From the NCBI RefSeq assembly GCF_947500835.1, contig NZ_CANMTQ010000004.1:186001-250000 (forward strand): 64,000 nt of DNA, written 5' to 3'. Shown here one piece after another: positions 31,892 through 40,532 of the stretch (positions are counted from its first letter, which is position 1; each line of letters begins with the position of its first letter). Both the position numbers and the translations under genes were made by a program. The notes under the pieces are model-generated. The model ran no database searches, was not told the origin of the DNA, and worked only from the letters and a program-made list of their open reading frames with translations. The DNA is from an uncultured Halomonas sp. (GTDB lineage: Bacteria > Pseudomonadota > Gammaproteobacteria > Pseudomonadales > Halomonadaceae).

Positions 31892-33376
31892 TTACTCAAG
31901 TTCGCGAAACGCTTTCTCGAATGTCTTGGTCTGCTTCTTGGAAATTCCGCCTAGCACCATGATGGCATGCCGTAGTCGTGCCCGGGTCATATCCGACCCG
32001 AGAATGACCATCGCGTCCATTACCGATGTCGATGTCGTCGACCCCGTAATGGCAACGAACACCGGCGCCAGGAATGCTTTCATCTTGAGTTCGAAGTAGT
32101 CGCTCAGTTGCTTCACCTCTGGCAGAAGGCTGTCTTTATCCCAGGACGATACTCGTTCCAGACGCCAAACCAGAAACTGCAGCAGCTTGAGCAGCTTCTC
32201 TCGCTCGAGGGATACGGTGGCAAAACTATGCTCGTCAATGGACGGCATCCCTGAAAAGAAATGCCCTGCCAGGGGCGCCACATCAGACAGCGTCTCGATA
32301 CGCGGGCGCACCTGGGGCAGTATTTGACTGACATACTCTTCATTGAAGGCCCATTCCCGCAGGGCATGTAGCACCCCCTGATCGTCCAGGTCTTCGCGTA
32401 TGTAAAGACCGTTCAACCAGGTCAGTTTTTCGAGATCGAACACTGGCCCGCCCAGGGACACCCGCTGGATATCGAAATGCGCCATCATTTCCTCGAGACT
32501 GAATTTCTCGCGCTCATCCGGCATCGACCACCCCATGCGCCCCAGATAATTGGTCAGCGCCTGAGGCAGGAATCCCATGCGCCGGTAGTAGTTGATCGAC
32601 GTGGGATTCTTGCGCTTGGAGAGCTTGGTCTTGTCCGGATTGCGCAGCAGCGGTAGATGACACAGCGCCGGCATCTGCCAATCAAAGTACTCGTAGAGCA
32701 GCCGGTGCTTGGGCGCGGAGTTGATCCATTCCTCCCCTCTCAAGACATGGGTAATGCCCATCAGATGATCGTCGACCACGTTGGCCAGGTGATAGGTGGG
32801 CATGCCATCGGACTTGAGCAGGATCTGCGCATCGACCTGGGTCCAGTCGACCTCGATGCTACCGCGCAGCATGTCTTCAATGACACAGACGCCCTCCTCC
32901 GGCACCTTCATGCGTATTACATAGGGCCAGTCTTCGGTTTCTCGACGCTCGATCTCTTCCTGGGGCAGTACCAGGTCTTTCGGCTTGAGCGCCCCGTGCA
33001 TCCCTTCAGCCTTGCGGCTTTCACGTAACTCATTCAGTTCGTCGCTGGTGCGATAGCATTTGAAGGCGTGTCCTGCATCGAGCAGTTGCTGAGCGTGGCG
33101 CGCATAAATATCGCCCCGCTCGCTCTGACGATAAGGACCATGAGGTCCGCCGACATCCGGGCCTTCGTCCCACTCAAGCCCCAGCCAGCGCAGCGAATCG
33201 AGGATCATCTGCTCGGATTCAGAAGTCGAGCGCTGACGATCCGTATCCTCGATGCGCAGGATGAACTGACCGTCATGCTGACGAGCAAAACACAGATTGA
33301 ACAAGGCGACATAGGCAGTGCCTACATGGGGATCCCCGGTAGGGGACGGCGCGATTCGGGTACGTACGGTAGTCAT
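31892..33376 (-). CDS. gltX: glutamate--tRNA ligase
   Basis: Class-I aminoacyl-tRNA synthetase, 494 residues. The HIGH-like motif appears as [18 protein letters not shown] at the N-terminus and the KMSKS-like loop as [13 protein letters not shown] in the middle; this variant is common in Pseudomonas-type GltX. I start at ATG 33376 ([14 protein letters not shown]); an upstream extension of 24 residues in the same frame is not family-like. It lies directly before tRNA-Ala and its own substrate tRNA-Glu on the same strand, an arrangement also seen in other gammaproteobacteria. Confidence 0.96.
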   Translation of the reverse strand: MTTVRTRIAPSPTGDPHVGTAYVALFNLCFARQHDGQFILRIEDTDRQRSTSESEQMILDSLRWLGLEWDEGPDVGGPHGPYRQSERGDIYARHAQQLLDAGHAFKCYRTSDELNELRESRKAEGMHGALKPKDLVLPQEEIERRETEDWPYVIRMKVPEEGVCVIEDMLRGSIEVDWTQVDAQILLKSDGMPTYHLANVVDDHLMGITHVLRGEEWINSAPKHRLLYEYFDWQMPALCHLPLLRNPDKTKLSKRKNPTSINYYRRMGFLPQALTNYLGRMGWSMPDEREKFSLEEMMAHFDIQRVSLGGPVFDLEKLTWLNGLYIREDLDDQGVLHALREWAFNEEYVSQILPQVRPRIETLSDVAPLAGHFFSGMPSIDEHSFATVSLEREKLLKLLQFLVWRLERVSSWDKDSLLPEVKQLSDYFELKMKAFLAPVFVAITGSTTSTSVMDAMVILGSDMTRARLRHAIMVLGGISKKQTKTFEKAFRELE

Positions 33377-33540
33377 GGCATCCGTTCCGTTGGCTTGAAG
33401 GATGGCCGCATTATACGCACCTGGCGCCTGCTCGACAGTCCGACGCAACCGCCTGGAGCGGCTTCCTGATTCAATAGACTGATGCGCGCTGGAGACAATC
33501 GTCTATAGTTGCTTTCTTTAACAACGATCAAGGACACCTC

Positions 33541-34281
33541 ATGCTCACGCAACTGCCCGATGATTTTAGCGCTCTTATACTAGGTGCCTCCGGCGGAATC
33601 GGCCATGCGGTACTCAAGGCGTTGCTGGCCAGTCAAAAACCAAAGCGCATCATTGCAGTCAGTCGCCATGCCCTGGAAATGGAGGATTCGCGCCTGGAAT
33701 GTCTGGCCCTGGATATCACGACTCAAGAAGGACAGGACGCTCTCGCCACGCACCTGAAAGAGGCTTCGCTTCATCTGGTCTTCAACGCCATCGGCATGCT
33801 CCATGACGACGACGCGGGCATTGCTCCGGAGAAGCGCTTCGAGGATCTGGACTTTGATGCGCTGGCGCGACTTTTTCACGTTAACGCCGCCGCCCCCGTG
33901 ATGCTGTTCAAGACACTCAAGAGATCTCTGCAAGGTCAGCATCCCGTCATCTTTGCCAGTCTTTCCGCTCGGGTGGGCTCCATCGAAGACAATGGCTTTG
34001 GGGGTTGGTATGCCTACCGCGCCAGCAAGGCGGCTCACAACATGTTGTTGAAGACCGCCGCCATTGAACTCAAGCGTCTCAATCGACAAGCCATCGTCTT
34101 ATGCCTGCATCCAGGCACCACCAATACAGGCTTGTCACAACCTTTCCAGGCTCGGGTACCCGAGGGAAAATTGTTCACCCCAGACTTCGTGGCGGAGCAT
34201 CTATTGGAGGTCATGGATCAGCGCAAGCCAGAGGATAGCGGCAGTTTCTGGGATTGGGCCGGCGAGCCCATCCCTTGGTAA
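33541..34281 (+). CDS. SDR family NAD(P)-dependent oxidoreductase (CsgA/C-factor-like)
   Basis: Classical short-chain dehydrogenase, 246 residues. The cofactor loop is ILGASGGIGHAVLKALL, the NAxG motif is present as FNAIGML, and the catalytic Ser-Tyr-Lys are in FASLSARVGSIEDNGFGGWYAYRASKAAHNM (YRASK). The GGWYAYRASKAA block and LHPGTTNTGLSQPF tail resemble the C-factor/CsgA-like branch. Substrate unknown. It is monocistronic and diverges from gltX. Confidence 0.86.
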   Translation: MLTQLPDDFSALILGASGGIGHAVLKALLASQKPKRIIAVSRHALEMEDSRLECLALDITTQEGQDALATHLKEASLHLVFNAIGMLHDDDAGIAPEKRFEDLDFDALARLFHVNAAAPVMLFKTLKRSLQGQHPVIFASLSARVGSIEDNGFGGWYAYRASKAAHNMLLKTAAIELKRLNRQAIVLCLHPGTTNTGLSQPFQARVPEGKLFTPDFVAEHLLEVMDQRKPEDSGSFWDWAGEPIPW

Positions 34282-34368
34282 ATTCAGGAAACTTGCCTTA
34301 TCAGTAGACAACCCACGTTATGGCAAGCTTGACGCACAATTATTTTTTATCTTTGAAAAAACCTGGGA

Positions 34369-34390
34369 ATTATCATAGCACCCTGATAAT
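34369..34390. promoter_or_regulatory. inverted repeat, candidate operator of the LexA-like regulator
   Basis: ATTATCA (34369-34375) and TGATAAT (34384-34390) form perfect 7-bp arms with an 8-base spacer, 60 bases before the regulator ATG. XRE/LexA-type repressors often autoregulate from such sites; that this is its own operator is inference. Confidence 0.5.
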
Positions 34391-34450
34391 CCTAAACAAA
34401 CTTCGACTCGTTTTCTCTATGCTGGCACAAACGAATCGTGAGATATCTTG

Positions 34451-35068
34451 ATGGAAGCCCTAGGAGCTCGAATAAAACAACTACGTCAGAAGGCCAAGCT
34501 CAGCAAGGCAGGTTTGGCGCGCAAGGTGGGCGTATCGGACGTGTCGATCTCCTATTGGGAGTCCGGCACCATTCGTCAGATCGGTCATGAGCGCCTTTTG
34601 GCGCTGGCTGAGGCACTAGGATGCAGCCTTGATGACTTACTCAAGACGCCTATTCCTCAACCTAAATCTCAGCGCGTACTCTATATTCAGGTCCATCAAT
34701 CGCCCCCCTGGTTTCAACAGGCCGCTCCAATCACGATTCTGGGCGACATTCCCGTGCCCAATTTGAGCGGAGACTGCCATCTGGTTACCCCTGCATCGGG
34801 AGAGAAATTCGATTTCATCGAAACCGGGGATCTGGCTGCTATGCTGCCGACCAATACGTTTTTGCAGGATGGGCTATACATCCTCGAGCGCTTTGGACAA
34901 TTGATCGTGCGCTATCTTTCCCGCACGGATAACGGCGACATCGATATCAGCGACGAATCCAAGCATATGGAGCAAGCTCCGGTAAGCGATCTACCTTATA
35001 AATTGCTCGGCCAGGTGCGTGCGCTATGGCAGCTCACGGATATAGACAAGGAATCTTTTTACGATTAG
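34451..35068 (+). CDS. XRE-family regulator with degenerate S24/LexA-like domain
   Basis: 205-residue DNA-binding protein. Residues ~4-62 form an XRE helix-turn-helix (GARIKQLRQKAKLSKAGLARKVGVSDVSISYWESG). The C-terminal half resembles the S24 fold of phage repressors (ETGDLAAMLPTNTFLQDGLYIL, then LIVRYL). The catalytic Ser of the usual GDSM motif is replaced by Leu128 and the expected Lys by Arg154, so self-cleavage as in LexA/CI is unlikely. A TTG three bases upstream is an alternative start. The neighbourhood shows no prophage, so it may be a domesticated phage-type repressor. Targets unknown, possibly itself. Confidence 0.8.
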   Translation: MEALGARIKQLRQKAKLSKAGLARKVGVSDVSISYWESGTIRQIGHERLLALAEALGCSLDDLLKTPIPQPKSQRVLYIQVHQSPPWFQQAAPITILGDIPVPNLSGDCHLVTPASGEKFDFIETGDLAAMLPTNTFLQDGLYILERFGQLIVRYLSRTDNGDIDISDESKHMEQAPVSDLPYKLLGQVRALWQLTDIDKESFYD

Positions 35069-35152
35069 GAAAACATCTGGGATGCATTGATTGAGCCACA
35101 TAAAAGTGGGCCCGACCATTGCTGGCCGGGCCCTGCAGAGCAATGTACTCCG
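35069..35152 (-). terminator. hairpin downstream of a minus-strand small ORF
   Basis: At 35108-35133, GGGCCCG and CCA pair with TGG and CGGGCCC (one mismatch, 4-base loop). Read on the minus strand it is followed by ACTTTTA, so it suits termination of the small minus-strand ORF rather than of the regulator gene; no T run exists on the plus side. Confidence 0.55.
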
Positions 35153-35317
35153 CTAACGAAGAGTCCTCGGGTTCCTTGGCGTCACGGGCATCCTGCCTGA
35201 ATCGCCTCCCTCCCCACTCTGATCGTCCTGATCACGCACCTCCTGTGCTTGCAGCCCTTTATTGGCTACTGCTCTTCGCTTGAATACTCCAATCGCCTTG
35301 ATGATTTGCAAGTCCAT
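35153..35317 (-). CDS. possible small basic/acidic protein, 54 residues
   Basis: A minus-strand frame from ATG 35317 to TAG 35153 encodes a two-part peptide: a basic N-terminal half (MDLQIIKAIGVFKRRAVANK) and an acidic, Gly-rich middle (DQDDQSGEGGDSGR) ending in TPRNPRTLR. The charge layout resembles real small proteins more than random sequence, and a hairpin with T-run follows on the same strand. Against it: the ribosome-binding site is weak and I recognise no family. Confidence 0.4.
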   Translation of the reverse strand: MDLQIIKAIGVFKRRAVANKGLQAQEVRDQDDQSGEGGDSGRMPVTPRNPRTLR

Positions 35318-35809
35318 GCAAAGCAGCTATCCAACGACACTGCATACCTTCCTTGGTATTTTTTGATGCGATTTGGAATGAAGCCAGCATCTTGCTGCCT
35401 TCTGATGCCATGCGTCCTGCAGGCAAATCGAACGACTCCTTGCTCGACGGAATGCATTATGAAGTACTTAAACCGAATTTGACTTAACCCAAGTTAATCA
35501 AGGATTGATGATAGCGTAAGCAAATAACGGCATTTTTTGTAAGCTATTTCTTACAAAATATGCGCAAAGACTAATACCATGCCCATGCCTAGCTGGCCTT
35601 ATCTAAGCCGACATATTTGACAACTTATCTGCATACTCTACGACCTCGCACAGATCATGTTTCCGTTACTATGGCAGGAATGCCAGATAGGAAGTGAAAA
35701 TTAACCCAGGAATGCTTCATTTTTCACGGTTCTTTTATATGGGTATGGCATGCGGATACAGCACATGTGTGAGAAAATGCCAACTTTTCAACGCCGTGCC
35801 ATTTCCCCT
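35318..35809. other. A+T-rich intergenic region before dusA
   Basis: About 490 bases with no supported gene. It contains the inverted repeat TTTTGTAAG-N6-CTTACAAAA (35535-35558). A plus-strand open frame crossing the small ORF has no ribosome-binding site and odd composition, so I do not call it. Confidence 0.5.
35535..35558. promoter_or_regulatory. perfect 9-bp inverted repeat
   Basis: TTTTGTAAG (35535-35543) and CTTACAAAA (35550-35558) are separated by 6 bases. The symmetry and spacing suit a dimeric repressor site about 275 bases upstream of dusA and about 220 bases upstream of the small minus-strand ORF. The regulator is unknown. Confidence 0.5.
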
Positions 35810-36826
35810 ATGCACCTTGAAACGAATCGCCCCCCATTAGACAGAACCTTCTCCATCGCGCCGATGATGGATTGGACGACTCGCGACTATCGTGTCTTCG
35901 CTCGTACGCTCACGCGTCATGCGCTGCTCTATACGGAAATGGTTACCACCGGCGCCATTTTGCACGGAAGTCCACGCGAGCGCTTTCTTGGATATGACGC
36001 CGTGGAACACCCCTTGGCATTACAGCTGGGGGGTAGCGATGCCGGCGAACTCGCAGAATGCGCCGCCATTGCCGAAGCCTGGGGTTATGATGAGGTCAAT
36101 CTTAATGTGGGCTGCCCTAGTGATCGGGTTCAGAACAACCTGATCGGTGCTTGCCTGATGGCGCATCCGGATAAAGTGGCCGCTGCCGTCAAAGCGATGG
36201 CTGCGGCAGTCAACATTCCCGTGACGGTGAAATGTCGTATCGGTATCGACGCCCAGGACGAAGATGAAGATCTCGAGCGCTTCATCAATAAGGTCGCCGA
36301 GTCCGGTTGCAACACCTTCATCGTTCATGCCCGCAAAGCCTGGCTTGAAGGGTTGTCTCCCAAGGAAAACCGCGACATTCCGCCATTGAACTACCCCCGC
36401 GTGCAGCGTCTCAAGGCGGCCCATCCCGAACTGCATATTGGCATCAATGGCGGCTTGAAAACCCTGGCCGACTGCCGATCCCAGCTCGAACAGGTGGATA
36501 GCGTCATGGTGGGCCGTGAAGCCTATCAAAACCCCTGGCTGCTCGCGGCAGTGGACGACACCTTCTATCGCCAGCCGGGACCCGCGCGTACCCGGCACGA
36601 AGCGGCACTGGCATTGCGCCCCTATATCGCAAAGCGCTTGAGCGAAGGGGCCAAGCTCAACCATGTGACTCGTCATCTTCTGGGGCTGTTTCAAGGCTGC
36701 CCCGGAGGCCGGCGCTTCCGCCGCCATCTGTCCGAGAACGCGCACCGCGAAGGAGCCGGCCTGCAGGTCTTCGACGATGCGCTTGGATTGGTAACACCGA
36801 TAACGGCTGACTCGGTCGTCGCTTGA
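35810..36826 (+). CDS. dusA: tRNA dihydrouridine(20/20a) synthase
   Basis: FMN-dependent enzyme, 338 residues, reducing uridines 20 and 20a in the tRNA D-loop. The FMN-binding start SIAPMMDWTTRDYR, YTEMVTTGAILHG, the active-site Cys in VNLNVGCPSDRVQ, and the DusA-specific FIVHARKAWLEGLSPKENR are all present. The C-terminal helical tRNA-binding part is complete (RHLLGLFQGCPGGRRFRRHL). The start is uncertain: ATG 35810 gives a family-like N-terminus; the frame is open to ATG 35750 but neither has a good ribosome-binding site. Converges on the aspartoacylase-family gene. Confidence 0.94.
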   Translation: MHLETNRPPLDRTFSIAPMMDWTTRDYRVFARTLTRHALLYTEMVTTGAILHGSPRERFLGYDAVEHPLALQLGGSDAGELAECAAIAEAWGYDEVNLNVGCPSDRVQNNLIGACLMAHPDKVAAAVKAMAAAVNIPVTVKCRIGIDAQDEDEDLERFINKVAESGCNTFIVHARKAWLEGLSPKENRDIPPLNYPRVQRLKAAHPELHIGINGGLKTLADCRSQLEQVDSVMVGREAYQNPWLLAAVDDTFYRQPGPARTRHEAALALRPYIAKRLSEGAKLNHVTRHLLGLFQGCPGGRRFRRHLSENAHREGAGLQVFDDALGLVTPITADSVVA

Positions 36827-36846
36827 AGGCAAGGCCCTACTCGCCG

Positions 36847-37875
36847 CTACATGGTTTCCAGGGTTGGCTCGAAATCCTGCTGGAAAGACTCCACCGCGTT
36901 TTCCGCTTCTTCGATGGCATCGAAACGAGCAACGTGGAATAGCGCCTCCCCTTCGTTGACCAGCGGCAGATTGCTCATGCCGATGACGATGCCATCGGCA
37001 TTGGCGATGACCTCCCCTTCGGCGTTGCCAAACGGGTCCGCTACCAGCCCCAGAAGCTGTCCTTTGGCCACCCGGGCACCAAGTCGTACTCGGGGTCGCA
37101 GGATGCCATCCCCTGTCGCCCTCGCCCAGCTCGAACCATTGGCGATCTCCGTGGATCTTGATATCGCACGCTGCCGGCTGGCCGGTAACATGCCCAACGT
37201 GCGCATCACCCGTAGAATGCCGCGCACGCCAGGGGCGATGGACCATTCATCGAACCGCAGCGCCTCTCCTGCTTCATAGGTCAGAACCGGCACGCCACGA
37301 CTTTGGGCATAGGCCCGCAGACTTCCTTCGCGGAGTTCCGCATTGAGGATCACCGGTGCCCCGAAGGCATCCGCCATGCGCGCGGTCTCGCTGCTGGAGC
37401 CTAGCTGGGCGCGAATCTGAGGCAGGTTTGTGCGATGAATAGCGCCGGTGTGCAAATCGATGATATGAGTGGCCAGATCGACGATCTGCTCACGGAACAG
37501 CGCCGCCACTCGGGAACCCAGCGAACCGGCTTCGGCACCGGGGAAGCAGCGATTGAGATCGCGCCGATCCGGTAGATACCGCGTGTGCTGAACGAATCCG
37601 AAGACATTGACGACGGGGACCGCAATCAGCGTGCCACGCAAGCGGCGTAGCGCGGATGAACGCAGCAGGCGGCGTACGATTTCGACCCCGTTGATTTCAT
37701 CCCCATGAATGGCGCTGCATACCAACAGCACGGGGCCAGGGCGTCGTCCATGCACGACCTCCACGGGTATATGCAAAGGTGCATGGGTATAGAGCTTGGC
37801 AATAGGGACATCGACTTGAGCACGGGTGCCGGGAGCAATGTGCACGCCGGCGAGTTCGAAAGAGCTTCGGGCCAT
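36847..37875 (-). CDS. succinylglutamate desuccinylase/aspartoacylase family protein (M14 fold)
   Basis: Predicted zinc-dependent amide hydrolase of 342 residues. The zinc ligands lie in AIHGDEINGVEIVRRLL (HxxE) and IIDLHTGAIHR (second His); RDLNRCFPG gives the substrate-binding Asn-Arg pair. The C-terminal ~120 residues form a lipoyl-like beta barrel (RVRLGARVAKGQLLGLVADPFG). The exact substrate is unknown; DoeB of ectoine degradation and RimK-linked proteins share this family, but no doe or rimK gene is adjacent. ATG 37875 has AAGGAAG 5 bases upstream; GTG 37878 is too close to it. Confidence 0.83.
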   Translation of the reverse strand: MARSSFELAGVHIAPGTRAQVDVPIAKLYTHAPLHIPVEVVHGRRPGPVLLVCSAIHGDEINGVEIVRRLLRSSALRRLRGTLIAVPVVNVFGFVQHTRYLPDRRDLNRCFPGAEAGSLGSRVAALFREQIVDLATHIIDLHTGAIHRTNLPQIRAQLGSSSETARMADAFGAPVILNAELREGSLRAYAQSRGVPVLTYEAGEALRFDEWSIAPGVRGILRVMRTLGMLPASRQRAISRSTEIANGSSWARATGDGILRPRVRLGARVAKGQLLGLVADPFGNAEGEVIANADGIVIGMSNLPLVNEGEALFHVARFDAIEEAENAVESFQQDFEPTLETM

Positions 37876-37981
37876 CACGGCTTCCTTTGAGAAAACAGCG
37901 TTTTCTTTATACGCTGTGACGGGCGCGATGACGACCCTTTATCCTACTTTCGTGCCAAATTCGACTGAAGCCATTGGATAG

Positions 37982-38584
37982 TCACTGTCGAATCCCCTCG
38001 ACCTCGAAAATCAACTCCACCTCGTCTCCTACCATGCCGTTGTCGACGCCGTAAGTCATCCCCCATTCACTGCGAGACAGCGTGGTGCGTGCCGAGAACC
38101 CTAGCGTGTACTGCTTATGACCAAAGGGGTATTTTTCCGCCTTGTTGAGCGTCACATCGAGGGTCACCGGATGCGTTTCTCCAAGCATGGTGAGATCGCC
38201 GGTGAGCGACCCCTGGGTATCACTTTCGGCGCTGAAATCCGTGGCCTCGAAAACGATCGCCGGATACTCCTGCGCATTCAGGAAATCATCACTCAGCACA
38301 TGCTCGTCGCGCTTTTCATGGTTGGTGAAAAGACTGGCAGCGGGGATTTCCACCCGACCCGAGGAAAGCGTCTGGGTCTGCTCGTCGTAGACGAACTCCC
38401 CTTGTCCTTCCAGGAACATGCCAAGCTGCTTCTGGTAGCCGATATGATCGATCAAAAAGCCGATGGAAAAGTGCTCGGGATCGATGCGATAGGTATGCGG
38501 CTCTGCCTGGGCCGGTAACGACCCCAGCAGGAGTCCGCCTGTCACTGCTACTATCGATAGAGAACTGCGTAGTGCGGTAAACAT
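37982..38584 (-). CDS. YceI family periplasmic protein
   Basis: Secreted lipocalin-like protein of 200 residues. A Sec signal peptide is visible (ALRSSLSIVAVTGGLLLGSLPAQA) with cleavage after AQA. The mature part follows the YceI pattern: YRIDPEHFSIGFLIDHIGYQKQLGMF, then EIPAASLFTNHEKRDEHVLSDDFLNAQEYPAIVFEA, then GDLTMLGETHPVTLDVTL. Family members bind isoprenoid or amphiphilic ligands; the ligand here is unknown. ATG 38584 has AGGAGA 7 bases upstream. It starts 22 bases after the CDP-alcohol phosphatidyltransferase on the same strand, so they may be co-transcribed. Confidence 0.9.
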   Translation of the reverse strand: MFTALRSSLSIVAVTGGLLLGSLPAQAEPHTYRIDPEHFSIGFLIDHIGYQKQLGMFLEGQGEFVYDEQTQTLSSGRVEIPAASLFTNHEKRDEHVLSDDFLNAQEYPAIVFEATDFSAESDTQGSLTGDLTMLGETHPVTLDVTLNKAEKYPFGHKQYTLGFSARTTLSRSEWGMTYGVDNGMVGDEVELIFEVEGIRQ

Positions 38585-38606
38585 TTCGAGATCTCCTGAC
38601 AAGTGG

Positions 38607-39374
38607 CTACAAACCGCTCGAAAACGGCCTTTTCTTTCTAGCTGATAGCCAGCGTATATCCACCAGAAACGACAAGGACAGCAGCAGCAGCGATAACGCA
38701 ACCATACCCGTTGCCATGACATCCGAGACCAATGGAAGTAATCCACATAATAGCGTTAGTGCCTGCCACACGCAGATGATTTTGCGTCGGCGACTTTCGG
38801 GTAGCGTCCGATTGAGCCAGGGCAAGATTTGTCCGGCCAGAATGAAGCCGTATCGCATCAAACCGATCAGCAGCACCCAAGGCCCTACCTTATCGAGCAC
38901 GATAAGTGCCAGACACAGCACCAGAATGAAAAAGGCATCCAGCTCCATATCGAAACGTGCCCCGAAGGCGGTCGCGGAGCGCGTCAATCGCGCAATCCAG
39001 CCATCCAATCCATCGAGAATCAGGGCGCCCAATGCCAGGGTCGCCATCACCGCGGCATGTTGTGCCATGAAATCCGGGAAAATGATGGCGCCCGCCAGAA
39101 TCGCAACGAGCATACCGCGCAGCAGCGTGACGCGGTTGGCCCAGCCCAGCCAGCGTCGCGTGGCGGGCCAGGACTTGAGCACCATCACGACCATGATCAA
39201 GTAAACCGCACTGGCGCTCAGGCGGAGTCCAACCGGCGCGTCCAGCCACAGCAAAAGCCCTTCCAGCAACCCCACAAACAGAATCAATGCGATGATGCAT
39301 TCAATGAGGCTCGATGCATTACGACGACTATCCTGCGAGGCATTCGTTACCGACTGTCGATTGCCATGCTGCAT
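38607..39374 (-). CDS. CDP-alcohol phosphatidyltransferase family protein
   Basis: Integral membrane enzyme of 255 residues. The family signature DxxDGxxARx8Gx3Dx3D is perfect at residues 121-146 (DGLDGWIARLTRSATAFGAR followed by FDMELD), so it should transfer a phospho-alcohol from a CDP donor to an acceptor. About seven hydrophobic helices surround it. The substrates are not phosphatidylglycerol- or phosphatidylserine-specific by sequence. It diverges from the dehydrogenase gene that opens the neighbouring pterin/flavin-like set and may belong to it. ATG 39374 is preceded by GGGGGTG; an earlier start is possible. Confidence 0.85.
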   Translation of the reverse strand: MQHGNRQSVTNASQDSRRNASSLIECIIALILFVGLLEGLLLWLDAPVGLRLSASAVYLIMVVMVLKSWPATRRWLGWANRVTLLRGMLVAILAGAIIFPDFMAQHAAVMATLALGALILDGLDGWIARLTRSATAFGARFDMELDAFFILVLCLALIVLDKVGPWVLLIGLMRYGFILAGQILPWLNRTLPESRRRKIICVWQALTLLCGLLPLVSDVMATGMVALSLLLLSLSFLVDIRWLSARKKRPFSSGL

Positions 39375-39417
39375 GCGGCACCCCCAAGTGATCGTCTTGA
39401 ATAGTGACTTCACTATA

Positions 39418-39430
39418 TACAACTTTTGTA
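39418..39430. promoter_or_regulatory. TACAA-N3-TTGTA inverted repeat
   Basis: TACAA and TTGTA arms with a 3-base centre lie in the divergent region between the CDP-alcohol transferase and dehydrogenase genes. A similar palindrome (TACAAGCTTGTA) lies before the ribA-like gene at 44756. Possible shared operator. Confidence 0.35.
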
Positions 39431-39469
39431 CAATAATTGAACAACATGCTCATGCGCGAGTCGATACCT

Positions 39470-39486
39470 GTAGAACATTGTTCTAC
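39470..39486. promoter_or_regulatory. GTAGAAC-ATT-GTTCTAC palindrome
   Basis: Perfect 7-bp arms around ATT, 37 bases before the dehydrogenase ATG. Its position suits an operator overlapping the start of the transcript of the plus-strand gene set. Confidence 0.45.
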
Positions 39487-39523
39487 TCTACTGCTTTATT
39501 AGCGTGTCACGAAGGAAAACGCC

Positions 39524-40528
39524 ATGTCCTCCATTACTGCTCAAGCCTTTTGGACGCTGGCCCCAGGGCATTGCGCCCTGCGCGGTGAGACATTGCCGTC
39601 TCCTGGCCCCGACGAAGTGCTGATCCGTACTCGCTACAGTGCAATCAGTCGCGGCACTGAACGCCTCGTCTTCAATGGACAGGTGCCGGCCAGTGAACGT
39701 TCACGCATGCGCGCCCCTTTTCAACAAGGCGATTTCCCTGGTCCCGTCAAATATGGTTACGCCAACGTCGGCATCGTGGAACAAGGCCCGGAACATTTGC
39801 TGAACCGCGCCGTCTTTTGTCTGTACCCCCATCAGGATCGCTATGTCGTGCCTCAGAACGCAGTACTGGTACTCCCATCCGGCTTACCTTTCGAGCGCGC
39901 GGTGCTTGCCGCCAACATGGAAACCGCCATCAATGGCTTATGGGATGCAGGCCCAAGGGTGGGCGATCGTATCAGCGTCATTGGCGCCGGCGTCGTCGGT
40001 GCGCTGATCGCCCATCTATGTACGCGGATTCCCGGCACCCGGGTGCAGCTGATCGATATCGCATCCCAGCGTCAGGCACTCGCAGACGCGCTGGAGGTTC
40101 CTTTCTGCCTTCCTCATCAGGCAGATAGCGACAACGATCTGGTGATTCATGCCAGTGGTTCATCGGATGGGCTTCGCACCGGACTTGAGTTGGCCGGGAA
40201 GGAAGCCACGCTGATCGAGATGAGCTGGTTCGGCCAGAAGGAAGTGAGCCTGCCATTGGGGGAGGCGTTTCACTCCCGCCGCCTGACGCTACGCGCAAGC
40301 CAGGTGGGTACCGTGGCACCGGCCCGTAATGCGCGCTGGGACTATCGGCGCCGTTTGGGTCTCGCCCTCGATCTACTGCAGGACTCGCGCCTGGATGCGC
40401 TGATCAGCGGGGAAAGCAAATTCAAGGATCTCCCGGAATCGATGCCTCGCCTGCTTGATGATGCAAGCGACGTACTCTGCCATCGCGTGGTTTATCCACC
40501 CACGGACAACTTTGCACAAGGAAGATAG
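39524..40528 (+). CDS. zinc-type alcohol dehydrogenase-like protein (MDR superfamily)
   Basis: 334-residue medium-chain dehydrogenase/reductase homologue. The N-terminal GroES-like half includes [18 protein letters not shown] and [20 protein letters not shown], and a Rossmann loop follows ([16 protein letters not shown]). The usual catalytic zinc ligand Cys-x-H and the structural four-Cys lobe are absent, so it may be zinc-independent or have lost activity. It resembles the group where a GTER motif replaces the zinc region, as in sugar- or pigment-pathway reductases (BchC-like). First gene of a tight plus-strand run; the PTPS-like gene follows 4 bases later. Substrate unknown. Confidence 0.8.
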   Translation: MSSITAQAFWTLAPGHCALRGETLPSPGPDEVLIRTRYSAISRGTERLVFNGQVPASERSRMRAPFQQGDFPGPVKYGYANVGIVEQGPEHLLNRAVFCLYPHQDRYVVPQNAVLVLPSGLPFERAVLAANMETAINGLWDAGPRVGDRISVIGAGVVGALIAHLCTRIPGTRVQLIDIASQRQALADALEVPFCLPHQADSDNDLVIHASGSSDGLRTGLELAGKEATLIEMSWFGQKEVSLPLGEAFHSRRLTLRASQVGTVAPARNARWDYRRRLGLALDLLQDSRLDALISGESKFKDLPESMPRLLDDASDVLCHRVVYPPTDNFAQGR

Positions 40529-40532
40529 TGTC

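Noticed and set aside
35249..35482. 77-residue plus-strand open frame before dusA
   Set aside because: Cys-rich, no ribosome-binding site, and antisense to a more protein-like minus-strand frame.
35750..35809. longer dusA N-terminus from ATG 35750
   Set aside because: Adds 20 residues unlike the family and has no ribosome-binding site; kept only as an alternative start.
36020..37246. 408-residue minus-strand open frame
   Set aside because: It lies antisense to dusA and overlaps the aspartoacylase-family gene in another frame; its composition (His, Gly, Arg, Gln) is that of an antisense shadow in G+C-rich DNA.
39418..39450. LitR/PplR-type light-response site T(G/A)TACA-N12-TGTA(C/T)A
   Set aside because: TATACA and TGTACA are present but only 5 bases apart, not 12, so the known consensus is not met.
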